A DNA stretch of 7,452 nucleotides from Sulfurovum sp. (GCA_026985755.1 JALSPX010000250.1:1-7452), one strand, 5' to 3'; numbered from the stretch's first letter, positions 1-6,720 are shown. Made by a program: numbers and translations. Notes: generated from the letters alone by a model not told the origin.

Positions 1-839
1 AATATCTCTATATTCATGCTTGTGCCTACTGGTATATCTATCGGTTTGTTTAGTCTAATCTCTGCACCTAGTAAACCATTTTTAGAGGTAGTTAAAAGTA
101 TACTTACCTCTCCTATCTTCTCCTCTTGTCTATAGACAGAGAGACCTTTTTTTATCATTTTTGCTTGGTTTGAAGCATAAGAGAAGATGAGCTTCTTTTT
201 ACCATTGCTCAACGCCAAAATAGGTTTACCCGCGGCTGCTAAATCGCCTTCATGTAACATCAGCTTGTCTACCACACCATCAAACGGTGCACGTATACCA
301 AGATACGAGAGTTGATGCGTGAGTGAGTCTATCTTTTCTTGGGTATTTTTCAGCACGGATTTTTTTGCCTTGACACCCAATGCAGAGGTTTCAAGTTTTT
401 CTTTAGAGACTCCTCCTACACGGTAGAGCTTTTGGTTTCTACTGTGTATTTGTTGTGCCAGTTCAAGGTCACTCTTTTGGGTAGAGAGGGTGGCTTTGAG
501 TGCATCTATAGAACTACGCAACTCTATAGCATCTATAGAAACAAGCATCTGCCCCTTTTTGACCCTTTGGGACTCCTCTACATAGAGTTTTTCTACGTAT
601 CCTGCGAGTTTAGTCGTAAGTGTGATGCTCTTGTCTGAATCTACCTGAGCCAAATAGCTAAGACGTTTTTCTAAACTACCTTGTTTGGGCTTGACTACAG
701 GCACACTTATGGTATCTACGCTTGGTAAAGCTGTGTTATCTACCTCAGATTTTCGTTGTTCTAAAAGCCCTTTGCCTTTGATACCCAGTGCTATCACACC
801 TAAAACTACTATGACTGTAATGATGATTTTTTTACGCAT
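1..839 (-). CDS. Efflux periplasmic adaptor (HlyD/AcrA-type membrane fusion protein), 3' end cut by the window edge
   Basis: The adaptor bridges an inner-membrane pump to the TolC-like channel encoded just upstream. My translation from the ATG at 839 gives 279 residues with no stop before the edge. Residues 5-20 are a hydrophobic N-terminal anchor or uncleaved signal after MRKK. The first half of a lipoyl/barrel-sandwich domain lies at about 66-103 (AGYVEKLYVEESQRVKKGQ). A helical hairpin follows at about 105-178, broken near 140-145 by a VGGVS turn. The second lipoyl half carries the family signature RAPFDG at 183-188, then HEGDL. The rest is beta-barrel-like. The start shares one base with the TolC gene stop (TAATG), which suggests translational coupling. 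The short hairpin fits an RND-type or related adaptor better than a long HlyD one. The substrate cannot be read from the sequence. The missing part should be the end of the barrel and the membrane-proximal domain. Confidence 0.9.
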   Translation of the reverse strand, partial: MRKKIIITVIVVLGVIALGIKGKGLLEQRKSEVDNTALPSVDTISVPVVKPKQGSLEKRLSYLAQVDSDKSITLTTKLAGYVEKLYVEESQRVKKGQMLVSIDAIELRSSIDALKATLSTQKSDLELAQQIHSRNQKLYRVGGVSKEKLETSALGVKAKKSVLKNTQEKIDSLTHQLSYLGIRAPFDGVVDKLMLHEGDLAAAGKPILALSNGKKKLIFSYASNQAKMIKKGLSVYRQEEKIGEVSILLTTSKNGLLGAEIRLNKPIDIPVGTSMNIEI

Positions 840-2122
840 TATCTAACCCCTTGTTCCATAAGATACTCTATGGTATATTTACCTTTTTGATAGGCATATT
901 TTGCCTCTATCACTTTAGCTTGTGCGAGCCATACTTTACCTTTGGCTAAAAGTAAGTCGTTGAGTGTAGATGCATCATTCTCATAACGCACCTGCTCTAT
1001 TTTTGAAGCTTTTTGACTCAAACGAAGCTGTGCTTTGTTACCCAAGTAGGTGGCATAGCTCTGCTTTACCTGCTCTATAGCCTGTGCAAGAAGCTTTTTC
1101 AAATCACGCAGTGTCTGCTCTTTTGTAAAACCAGCCTGCATCTTGGCAATTTTTGCTTTTTGTATTGCGATGTCACGTTTGCCAAAATCTATAAGATTAT
1201 AATTCACATTGACCCCTACTTGCCACAGCGTTTCATTCTCCCAGTTATTGGTAGCCAAATCTTCTCCATAGTTTTTACCTGCATACGCTGCTAAGTTCAC
1301 TTGTGGCAAAGAGGCTGATTTGCTTTTGGCTATGCGTTTGTCTGCTTTTTTAAGTGCCATCTCTTCGAGAGCCACTTTAGAAAGACGTGAAGCTTTGGCA
1401 TAAAGCGCTTTGAGGGAGTAGTGTGGCTTAGCTATTTTAATATGCAATGGTTTTAACTCTCCTATACTTCTACCTACCAACGCACCCAATGTTGCTTTGG
1501 TGGTTTCAATATTGGATACAAGCAAGCTCTCTTGGGTCTTTGCCATCTCTAAATCTGCCTCTGCTTTGAGTTTGTCAACCTCAGCTTTTTTGCCTAGCCT
1601 CACCTCATAGCTTATCTGCTTACTAAGCTTTTCTAGGGCATGGGTATACTTTTTTTGGGCTTTGAGTATCTCTTTTTGCGTCAAAACCCCTAGGTATAAA
1701 GAGCGGATATTATAGACTAACTGCTCTTGGCTAAGCTTCATTTTTGCCTGAGACATCTGTGTGGCAATCTGGTCTATCTCTACCTGTCGGGTTTGAGCAA
1801 AACCTGTAAAAAGAGGTACGGTATACTTGAGCCCTGCTGAAAAGATATCTTTGCTTGTCACCACAGGCGCACCTCCAGATAAGCTGCTGGGTACCAAGGG
1901 AGCAAGGGTGCGCTCTATATTGTAGTGGTTATAGTCCCCTACCACATTGAGTTCACCAAATTGTGAAGCCCTGCTTGAAGCACGATTGAGTTGTGCCAAT
2001 TCTAATTGTGTTTGGGTTTGTTGGAGTGTAGTACTATGTTTATTCGCATAAGCAATGAGCCCCGAGAGTGTTTCACTCCAAAGGCTTGATATCACTAGCA
2101 CACCTAGAAATACAAATTTCAT
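839..2122 (-). CDS. TolC-family outer membrane efflux protein
   Basis: This is the outer-membrane channel of a tripartite efflux system: a trimeric beta-barrel with a long periplasmic alpha-helical tunnel that exports substrates handed over by the adaptor and pump. The 427 residues match the usual family size. A signal peptide occupies about residues 1-16 (hydrophobic FVFLGVLVISSLW, cleavage likely near S16). Two similar OEP halves follow. Each has long Ala/Gln/Lys-rich helices and a strand-rich segment, including GLKYTVPLFTGFAQTRQVEI in the first half and VNVNYNLIDFGKRD in the second, the classic TolC strand-to-helix pattern. The ATG at 2122 has a good Shine-Dalgarno, AGGAG at 2133-2129 with 6 nt spacing. 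An 80-bp gap separates it from the cytochrome-CpxP gene, and its stop overlaps the adaptor start by 1 nt. Many family members serve RND pumps; the substrate is unknown. Confidence 0.93.
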   Translation of the reverse strand: MKFVFLGVLVISSLWSETLSGLIAYANKHSTTLQQTQTQLELAQLNRASSRASQFGELNVVGDYNHYNIERTLAPLVPSSLSGGAPVVTSKDIFSAGLKYTVPLFTGFAQTRQVEIDQIATQMSQAKMKLSQEQLVYNIRSLYLGVLTQKEILKAQKKYTHALEKLSKQISYEVRLGKKAEVDKLKAEADLEMAKTQESLLVSNIETTKATLGALVGRSIGELKPLHIKIAKPHYSLKALYAKASRLSKVALEEMALKKADKRIAKSKSASLPQVNLAAYAGKNYGEDLATNNWENETLWQVGVNVNYNLIDFGKRDIAIQKAKIAKMQAGFTKEQTLRDLKKLLAQAIEQVKQSYATYLGNKAQLRLSQKASKIEQVRYENDASTLNDLLLAKGKVWLAQAKVIEAKYAYQKGKYTIEYLMEQGVR

Positions 2123-2127
2123 AAAAA

Positions 2128-2134
2128 ACTCCTA
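2128..2134 (-). promoter_or_regulatory. Ribosome binding site of the TolC-family gene
   Basis: TAGGAGT on the minus strand, with 6 nt between AGGAG and the ATG at 2122. It is the strongest Shine-Dalgarno in the left half of the window. It supports independent, efficient initiation of the channel gene after the 80-bp gap. Confidence 0.75.
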
Positions 2135-2149
2135 TTGGTTTATCATGAG

Positions 2150-2179
2150 AGTATACCGTGCTAATATGGACGCAATATG
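2150..2179 (-). promoter_or_regulatory. Candidate activator-dependent internal promoter with an 11-bp direct repeat
   Basis: On the minus strand, CATATT occurs twice with an 11-bp period (2179-2174 and 2168-2163). It is followed by TATACT at 2155-2150, a 5/6 match to the sigma-70 -10 box. With a 17-bp spacer, the -35 hexamer would fall at 2178-2173, where the sequence (ATATTG) is a poor -35 and is covered by the upstream repeat. OmpR/PhoB-type regulators are known to bind direct repeats of about 11 bp that replace a weak -35. Two such regulators are encoded in this operon. The 5' leader would be about 20 nt and hold the AGGAG. The arrangement is seen in the sequence; function as promoter or operator is inference, and short AT-rich repeats can arise by chance. 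Confidence 0.35.
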
Positions 2180-2202
2180 AATCTTACACTTTCGATTTGG
2201 TA

Positions 2203-2979
2203 TTACTCCCAAAATGGAAGTAAAAAAGCTACCTGCTCCTCGGAGAGTATAGAAGTAGTCTCTGCAATACATTTCAGGTGTACTTTGGTACCTTCTATTT
2301 TGAGTTTGGCTATTTGCTCAAGTGTCTTTTCTACACTTTTGGGATCTTCTCTGTCTATCATCGCTTCTGCGACAGATGCTTCTAGTGGTTTGAGCTGTTT
2401 TTTCAGGGCTTTTACTGCGGACAATGTCTCTTCTCTGACTACGAGCAACTTCTCTTTTTGCTCTTTAGTGAGTCCTAGTTTGGCTTTGTCCCAGTTTTGT
2501 ATGAGTAGCTTTGTCATGTGAGGTAGACCTTCATGATTGACCAAAAATGGAGCACTTTTCAGGGCATTGATTTTATCATTGCTTTGCATCTCTTTTATCA
2601 TTGTTACAAATGCTTTATGTGGATAGGTGGCTAACAACTCTGTAGCTATGAGTTCAAGCTCCTCTTTACTTACCTTGCCTTTTTGAGAAGGCATCACACC
2701 AAACTGTGCGACTTTGTTGGATTCACATACAGACTTAGAGGCATCTGGGTTTAGGACATAGTCTGCAATAAATGCTTTTTTCTCTTTGTCATTTTCCATC
2801 GCTAAGTTAATGTGAAACACCACCGCATCCATCGCAGGGGCTTTGAGTGTAGGGAGCTGAGAAAATTCTGGTTTTTCCAACATATGGCAAGAGGCACATT
2901 TTTTCTCCAAAAGTGCTGCTCCTGTAGAAGCCAGCGTCACTGCTGTCGTAGCGGCCAAAAGTAAAAGTGTTTTTTTCAT
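2203..2979 (-). CDS. Periplasmic monohaem cytochrome c fused to a CpxP/Spy-like LTxxQ domain
   Basis: The protein has 258 residues from the ATG at 2979. That start has AAAGGAA just upstream and begins MKKTLLLL, a normal signal peptide. An in-frame ATG at 3006 would add nine residues before the signal peptide and has no Shine-Dalgarno, so I rejected it. The signal covers about residues 1-22. Haem attachment is CASCH at 28-32, with M96 in VMPSQ the likely axial methionine, so the cytochrome domain spans about 23-120. The C-terminal part (about 150-258) is all-helical and charged, with LTKEQ at 170-174 and LSEEQ at 245-249. These paired LTxxQ-type motifs about 75 residues apart, with an Arg following the first, are the hallmark of CpxP/Spy/ZraP periplasmic stress proteins. 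Cys85 and Cys237 are extra, non-haem cysteines. It probably acts as a periplasmic stress or redox partner of the neighbouring kinases, or as an electron carrier. The haem site is certain; the CpxP-like assignment is from motif reading. Confidence 0.82.
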   Translation of the reverse strand: MKKTLLLLAATTAVTLASTGAALLEKKCASCHMLEKPEFSQLPTLKAPAMDAVVFHINLAMENDKEKKAFIADYVLNPDASKSVCESNKVAQFGVMPSQKGKVSKEELELIATELLATYPHKAFVTMIKEMQSNDKINALKSAPFLVNHEGLPHMTKLLIQNWDKAKLGLTKEQKEKLLVVREETLSAVKALKKQLKPLEASVAEAMIDREDPKSVEKTLEQIAKLKIEGTKVHLKCIAETTSILSEEQVAFLLPFWE

Positions 2980-3029
2980 AAAATTCCTTTGTATATATAG
3001 TCCCATTATTTTACATACCTAACATGAAC

Positions 3030-3380
3030 TTAGTGTGAACGCTTCTCTAAGACAAGTTTTTTCTTTATGTCAAACTTTTGTATAAATTGTTCTATGCTCT
3101 GACGTAAGGTACGCTCATCCATAGAGCGTTTCTCTTTCATTGGAAACTTCAAAAAAAACTGCGGGGGCATGATAGAGTGCTCTTTTTGAGGATTCTTAAG
3201 GTAGCGATAGATCGCATTTTCTATATTTTTAGCACTGCTGTATTTGAGAAGATAACGTCTGTAAATCAAATCATTAGGTATCTGTTGTGCTTTATGACAA
3301 GCTAAACATCGGCTCTCTAACCCATCTGAGTAAGCAAACACACCTAACAACAAAGCCCATACCAATACTATTTTTCCCAT
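3030..3380 (-). CDS. Small periplasmic monohaem cytochrome c
   Basis: The product has 116 residues. Residues 1-18 form a signal peptide (hydrophobic VLVWALLLGVFAYS). Haem attachment is CLACH at 25-29, and M71 in SIMPPQ is the probable sixth ligand, which gives a compact class-I-like cytochrome. The C-terminus is basic and helical. The pattern CxxCH, then Y-[LV]-x-N-P, then M-P-x-Q also occurs in the next gene's product, so the two are probably diverged relatives. The ATG at 3380 lies 13 nt inside the upstream kinase gene, with GGAGG at 3395-3391 as ribosome binding site. That overlap ties its translation to the kinase and suggests a shared role, for example as a redox-responsive partner of the sensor or as an electron carrier for it. 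No known named cytochrome is recognised. Fifty bases separate it from the following cytochrome gene. Confidence 0.85.
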   Translation of the reverse strand: MGKIVLVWALLLGVFAYSDGLESRCLACHKAQQIPNDLIYRRYLLKYSSAKNIENAIYRYLKNPQKEHSIMPPQFFLKFPMKEKRSMDERTLRQSIEQFIQKFDIKKKLVLEKRSH

Positions 3381-4519
3381 CGTACCCGTACCTCCGTTCC
3401 TTCATTGATTTCAGAATACATCTCTAGCTCAAAACCATAATTTTCACACACAGCAGAGACGATATGCAGTCCTATCCCAAATCCACCCTCACTTTTGTTG
3501 GCACGATTGAAGCGTTGGAGTATATGTTTTAAGTCCTCTTTTTTGATACCTATACCTGTATCTGAGATGACCAGGGTCTCATGGTTGAGGATGACTTCGA
3601 GTGTGCCATGATGCTTGTTATACTTGATGGCGTTTGAACATAGATTGTCTATGAGTCTGAGTGCATCATTTTTATCCATCTCTACCTGTACACCCTCTAC
3701 TATATGACGTACAATCTTAATATCTTTTGCCTTTGCCATAGAGGAGAAGTAGGCGATTCGCTCTTCTGTCAATGCAGAGAAATCAATCGTCTCAATCTTA
3801 CGATGATAGTGATGGTTTAGATTTAGATAACTCAGGTCATCATAGATTCTACTCAGTGTCTTTGAGGCTATCTCTATACGTTTGAGCTCTTTGGCATTTT
3901 GATGCTCTGTATTGAGTGCTTCTATCATCTCAATATTCGTCAGTATCGTACTAATAGGTGTATTAAGCTCATGGGTCGTGTCTTGGATAAATTGATTCAT
4001 ACGGTTTAGCGATTCACGCATAGGGGCGACAAACAATCGCCCCAGATAATACCCCAATACAGAAAAAACAAGCCCTGCAATCAACATAAAAAATAGAATA
4101 TTTTTTTTAAGATTGACTATAGGTGCTTCATTGATAGGTTTAGCCACAAGTATATAGGCTGCACCCAAATAATAGGGCTCTACTTTTCGCTTCTCATAGA
4201 GTATCCCTTTTTGTGTCGCATCAAAGGTGTGTGCTTTGGGGTAGGTGCCAAAGATATAATGCTTGTCTATGTCATAAATGGCTGTTTGTATCTGCTTATA
4301 GTTAGGATAGAGTAACGTATCTTCATGAGATTTATGTAACTTACGCAGTCTATTTTCTAGTTTTTTAGATGTATATTTGAGCATCTGCTTCTGCTGGCTT
4401 AACAGATGCTGTTTAGAAGAGGTATAAAATATCCATGAAGCCAGAGAAAAAAGCAACAGTGTCGAGAGCAAATAGATCACCAAAAAGCGAACCAGACTTC
4501 TCTTTTCACTACGTAACAA
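3368..4519 (-). CDS. Sensor histidine kinase with a periplasmic sensor domain, TTG start
   Basis: This is a membrane sensor kinase of 383 residues. TM1 is at about 12-32, a periplasmic region at about 33-139, and TM2 at about 140-160. The segment AIYDIDKHYIFGTYP and the strand GAAYILVAKPI suggest a PAS-like/Cache fold in the periplasm. The dimerisation/phosphoacceptor box has His183 in THELNTPI. The ATPase domain shows the N box with Asn296 (LCSNAIKY), the G1 box DTGIG at 320-324 and the G2 box GGFGIGL at 345-351. Only about 22 residues link TM2 to the phosphoacceptor His, so there is no full HAMP domain. The start is TTG at 4519, 11 nt inside the upstream regulator gene. An in-frame stop at 4531-4529 leaves no ATG upstream, and AGG at 4530-4528 is a weak Shine-Dalgarno. 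The likely partner is the regulator directly upstream. The ligand is unknown. Confidence 0.92.
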   Translation of the reverse strand: MLRSEKRSLVRFLVIYLLSTLLLFSLASWIFYTSSKQHLLSQQKQMLKYTSKKLENRLRKLHKSHEDTLLYPNYKQIQTAIYDIDKHYIFGTYPKAHTFDATQKGILYEKRKVEPYYLGAAYILVAKPINEAPIVNLKKNILFFMLIAGLVFSVLGYYLGRLFVAPMRESLNRMNQFIQDTTHELNTPISTILTNIEMIEALNTEHQNAKELKRIEIASKTLSRIYDDLSYLNLNHHYHRKIETIDFSALTEERIAYFSSMAKAKDIKIVRHIVEGVQVEMDKNDALRLIDNLCSNAIKYNKHHGTLEVILNHETLVISDTGIGIKKEDLKHILQRFNRANKSEGGFGIGLHIVSAVCENYGFELEMYSEINEGTEVRVRWEK

Positions 4520-5174
4520 AACGGTAACCTATATTTTTTACAGTTTCTATCTTCTCTCTGCCTATCGCCGCACGTAATCTTTTGATATAGGTACGTAGCG
4601 CACCTGCACTTGGTTTTTCATCATATTCCCATAGTGCTTCATTAATGGTCTTATATTCCAAAAGCGTATCAGCGTGTTGTAAAAAAAGAGAAAGCAGTTT
4701 AATCTCTTTTGTTTTGAGCCCTATCTTTTTGCCATCTTGTGTCAGTGCCAACTCTTTAATATCAAAAAGCAATCCATCACCCAATACGACACGCTCCTCA
4801 TGTGTCCCAAAAGAGCGTTTGAGCAACGACTCTACACGCACCAACAACTCTTTGAGTGCAAATGGTTTACGGATATAATCATCACATCCCAAAGCAAATC
4901 CTTTTTCCACATCCTCTACACTGTTGAGTGAAGTAATAAAAATGGCAGGTATCTCCTTGCCCTCATCGCGCAATTGCTTGAGAAAATCAAAGCCATTGAT
5001 ATGTGGCACTTTCACATCCAAAAGCATCAAATCCAAATGCTTTTCATAGGCTATCTCCTCAGCCTCCAGTCCATCATATGCAGTATGTACCTCATACCCT
5101 TTAAGTTCTAAAAATTGTTTGATGGTATCACTAAGTTGTATATCATCTTCTAAAAGTAAAATATGAGATGTCAT
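4509..5174 (-). CDS. OmpR/PhoB-family response regulator (second pair)
   Basis: This DNA-binding response regulator has 221 residues from the ATG at 5174, preceded by AAAGGAA at 5187-5181 with good spacing. An upstream in-frame ATG at 5204 would add ten residues (MLQFGLKEST) before the normal receiver start, so I consider it unlikely. The receiver domain is at about 3-118. Its acidic pair is D10/D11, the phosphoacceptor D53 (in LLDVKVP), T81 (FITS) and K103 (IRKPF), all the residues required for phosphorylation. The C-terminal winged helix (about 125-221) ends in the usual YRF strand motif and has the recognition-helix pattern GALRTYIKRLRAAIG. Its stop overlaps the kinase start by 11 nt, so the two form a cognate pair. 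Targets probably include this operon and the efflux genes; that is inference. Confidence 0.94.
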   Translation of the reverse strand: MTSHILLLEDDIQLSDTIKQFLELKGYEVHTAYDGLEAEEIAYEKHLDLMLLDVKVPHINGFDFLKQLRDEGKEIPAIFITSLNSVEDVEKGFALGCDDYIRKPFALKELLVRVESLLKRSFGTHEERVVLGDGLLFDIKELALTQDGKKIGLKTKEIKLLSLFLQHADTLLEYKTINEALWEYDEKPSAGALRTYIKRLRAAIGREKIETVKNIGYRFVT

Positions 5175-5215
5175 GGTAGATTCCTTTAAGCCAAATTGTA
5201 ACATATCTCCATGAA

Positions 5216-6058
5216 CTAACTGTGAATTTGTTCGAGATCCAATCTTATCATCGTTCCTTTGCCCTCATCAGAAGTGATGGTTATCTCTATATTTTCACTG
5301 TCACAGTACTTTTTGACCAATGCCAGCCCGATTCCGTTGCCTTCTATGGTTTCATTGGCTTGAAAATAGTGTTCATAGATACGTAATAAATCTGCTGTAT
5401 TCATCCCCACTCCTCTATCTTTTATACACAATTTTTTCTGAGTCAAACGAATCTCTATGGTCTCATGTTTGGGTGAATATTTCATCGCATTATAGAGAAT
5501 ATTGTCTATCATCTGTTCAAAACCTATTTTATCTGCATGGATCATCACCTCTTCTAACTTCAACTCAAAAATATGACGTGCCTGTAGCTCAAAATTCTTC
5601 ACACGTTCCTCTATCAATGCTTTGACACTAAATGTCTCTTTTTCTATGCGATGTATCTCTTTGTGTAGTGCATAAGAGAGTGTGTCATAGAGTCGTCTAA
5701 GACGCAAAGAGGCATCTTCTATGCGCTGGATACGCTGTAAAGATTTCTCATCTTGAAGTACTTTTTTAAGCATCGTTGTGTTGGCATGAATGGTAGAGAG
5801 AGGGATATTAAGCTCATGCAGGGTTTCATCTACCACCGTGGTAACACTTTTTTGGATTTTTTGTTTAGAGGCAAAAAGCATACTACTCAAAATATATCCC
5901 CAACCCACTGCTAATAACAAAAACAAAACCCCAACAACAAACATATTCAAGCCATGCAACTGCCAACTCTCCACAAATCGATATACGGCTATCCATACAA
6001 CAGACATCGTGACAAGATAGAGTACAAAAGCGATTACAAGTTCTTTAATACTAATCAT
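5216..6058 (-). CDS. Small sensor histidine kinase with minimal periplasmic loop (first pair)
   Basis: The kinase has 280 residues with TM1 at about 7-27, a very short external loop (about 28-38), and TM2 at about 39-60. It therefore has no room for a periplasmic sensor domain, as in intramembrane-sensing kinases, which often rely on partner proteins or membrane state. There is no HAMP domain. His81 lies in LHELNIPL, Asn190 in the N box (LYNAMKY), G1 is DRGVG at 214-218 and G2 is GNGIGL at 240-245, so catalysis should be intact. It shares HELN and an LxRxYDxLSY stretch after the phosphoacceptor helix with the other kinase of the operon, which points to common ancestry. The ATG at 6058 overlaps the upstream regulator by 8 nt. 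AGGAG abuts the ATG, but GAGG at 6069-6066 gives a proper 7-nt spacing. Its partner is presumably the upstream regulator. Confidence 0.92.
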   Translation of the reverse strand: MISIKELVIAFVLYLVTMSVVWIAVYRFVESWQLHGLNMFVVGVLFLLLAVGWGYILSSMLFASKQKIQKSVTTVVDETLHELNIPLSTIHANTTMLKKVLQDEKSLQRIQRIEDASLRLRRLYDTLSYALHKEIHRIEKETFSVKALIEERVKNFELQARHIFELKLEEVMIHADKIGFEQMIDNILYNAMKYSPKHETIEIRLTQKKLCIKDRGVGMNTADLLRIYEHYFQANETIEGNGIGLALVKKYCDSENIEITITSDEGKGTMIRLDLEQIHS

Positions 6059-6713
6059 CTCCTAACCTCATCTGATACCCTATACCTCTACTATTTTTGA
6101 TTTGCGTTGGAAAATATCTCTTTAGTTGTGTCATATAGACACGCAATGCACCATCACTCGCTTCTTGTGATGGTGCCCAAAGACGAGATTTGATATATGT
6201 GCTAGGTACCACTTCTCCTTGTGCCTCGAGGAGCACTACAAGCAGATTTGCTGCTTTAGTACTCAAATCCACCTCTTTGCCTTCAAAAAAAAGTTTTTTA
6301 CGCACGGTATCAAACTGATAGACCCCTATATCTATCCTCAAAGAACGTACCTGTCTACGCAATATCGCTTCTATACGTAAAAGCAACTCATCCAAATCAA
6401 CAGGCTTGGTGATATAGTCATCTCCTCCGTGCATAAATCCCTCTTTTAAAGAAGATTTATCTCTACGCGAAGTAAGAAAAATAACAGGAGTCATATCCCC
6501 AGCATCACGCAGTTTTTGTAAAAGTTCAAATCCATTTTCATAAGGCAAATTCACATCAAAGAGATACATATCATAATTGTTTTCATAGGTATATTCCAGT
6601 GCAGAGTAAGGGTCAAATACTGTATCAAGCACAAACCCCTCTTCTTCTAAAAAGTCTTCGAGGGTTTCATTGAAGAGTTTGTCATCTTCTAAGAGAAGTA
6701 TCTTAGAGGACAC
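6051..6713 (-). CDS. OmpR/PhoB-family response regulator (first pair), GTG start
   Basis: The regulator has 220 residues. I place the start at the GTG at 6713, because AAAGGA (6726-6721) sits 7 nt upstream and the protein then begins SSKILLLEDD, the normal receiver start. The ATG at 6770 would add 19 residues translated from the heptamer repeat (PHSSLLIPHS), an artefact. The receiver shows D10/D11, phosphoacceptor D53 (LFDVNLP), T81 (FLTS) and K103 (ITKP). From the GTG these have the same numbering as in the second regulator, which supports both start choices and close relatedness. The winged helix is at about 125-220, with GALRVYMTQLKRYFP as recognition-helix region and an ending GIGYQMRLGDD. 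It is the first gene after the repeat-filled gap and overlaps the small kinase by 8 nt, so it likely opens the operon. Confidence 0.93.
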   Translation of the reverse strand: MSSKILLLEDDKLFNETLEDFLEEEGFVLDTVFDPYSALEYTYENNYDMYLFDVNLPYENGFELLQKLRDAGDMTPVIFLTSRRDKSSLKEGFMHGGDDYITKPVDLDELLLRIEAILRRQVRSLRIDIGVYQFDTVRKKLFFEGKEVDLSTKAANLLVVLLEAQGEVVPSTYIKSRLWAPSQEASDGALRVYMTQLKRYFPTQIKNSRGIGYQMRLGDD

Positions 6714-6720
6714 TGTGGTG

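Noticed and set aside
2195..2214. Possible terminator after the cytochrome-CpxP gene
   Set aside because: Only a 5-bp stem (2196-2200 with 2209-2213), an 8-nt loop holding the stop codon, and no T-run.
2177..2521. Plus-strand open frame across the TolC upstream gap and the cytochrome gene end
   Set aside because: It lies antisense to a clear haem protein, has low-complexity Ser/Leu-rich composition and matches no domain pattern. The other plus-strand frames (for example 339-638, 1013-1294 and 5320-5625) are rejected for the same reason.
2980..3006. Upstream ATG extending the cytochrome-CpxP protein by nine residues
   Set aside because: It has no Shine-Dalgarno and would put GLYIQRNF in front of a standard signal peptide; the ATG at 2979 has AAAGGAA in place.
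2980..3029. Promoter between the two cytochrome genes
   Set aside because: The 50-bp gap has AT-rich boxes such as TAAAAT and TATATA, but they are too close to the Shine-Dalgarno or lack partners.
5175..5204. Upstream ATG extending the second response regulator by ten residues
   Set aside because: GGAGAT abuts it too closely, while the inner ATG at 5174 has a well-placed AAAGGAA and gives the canonical receiver start.
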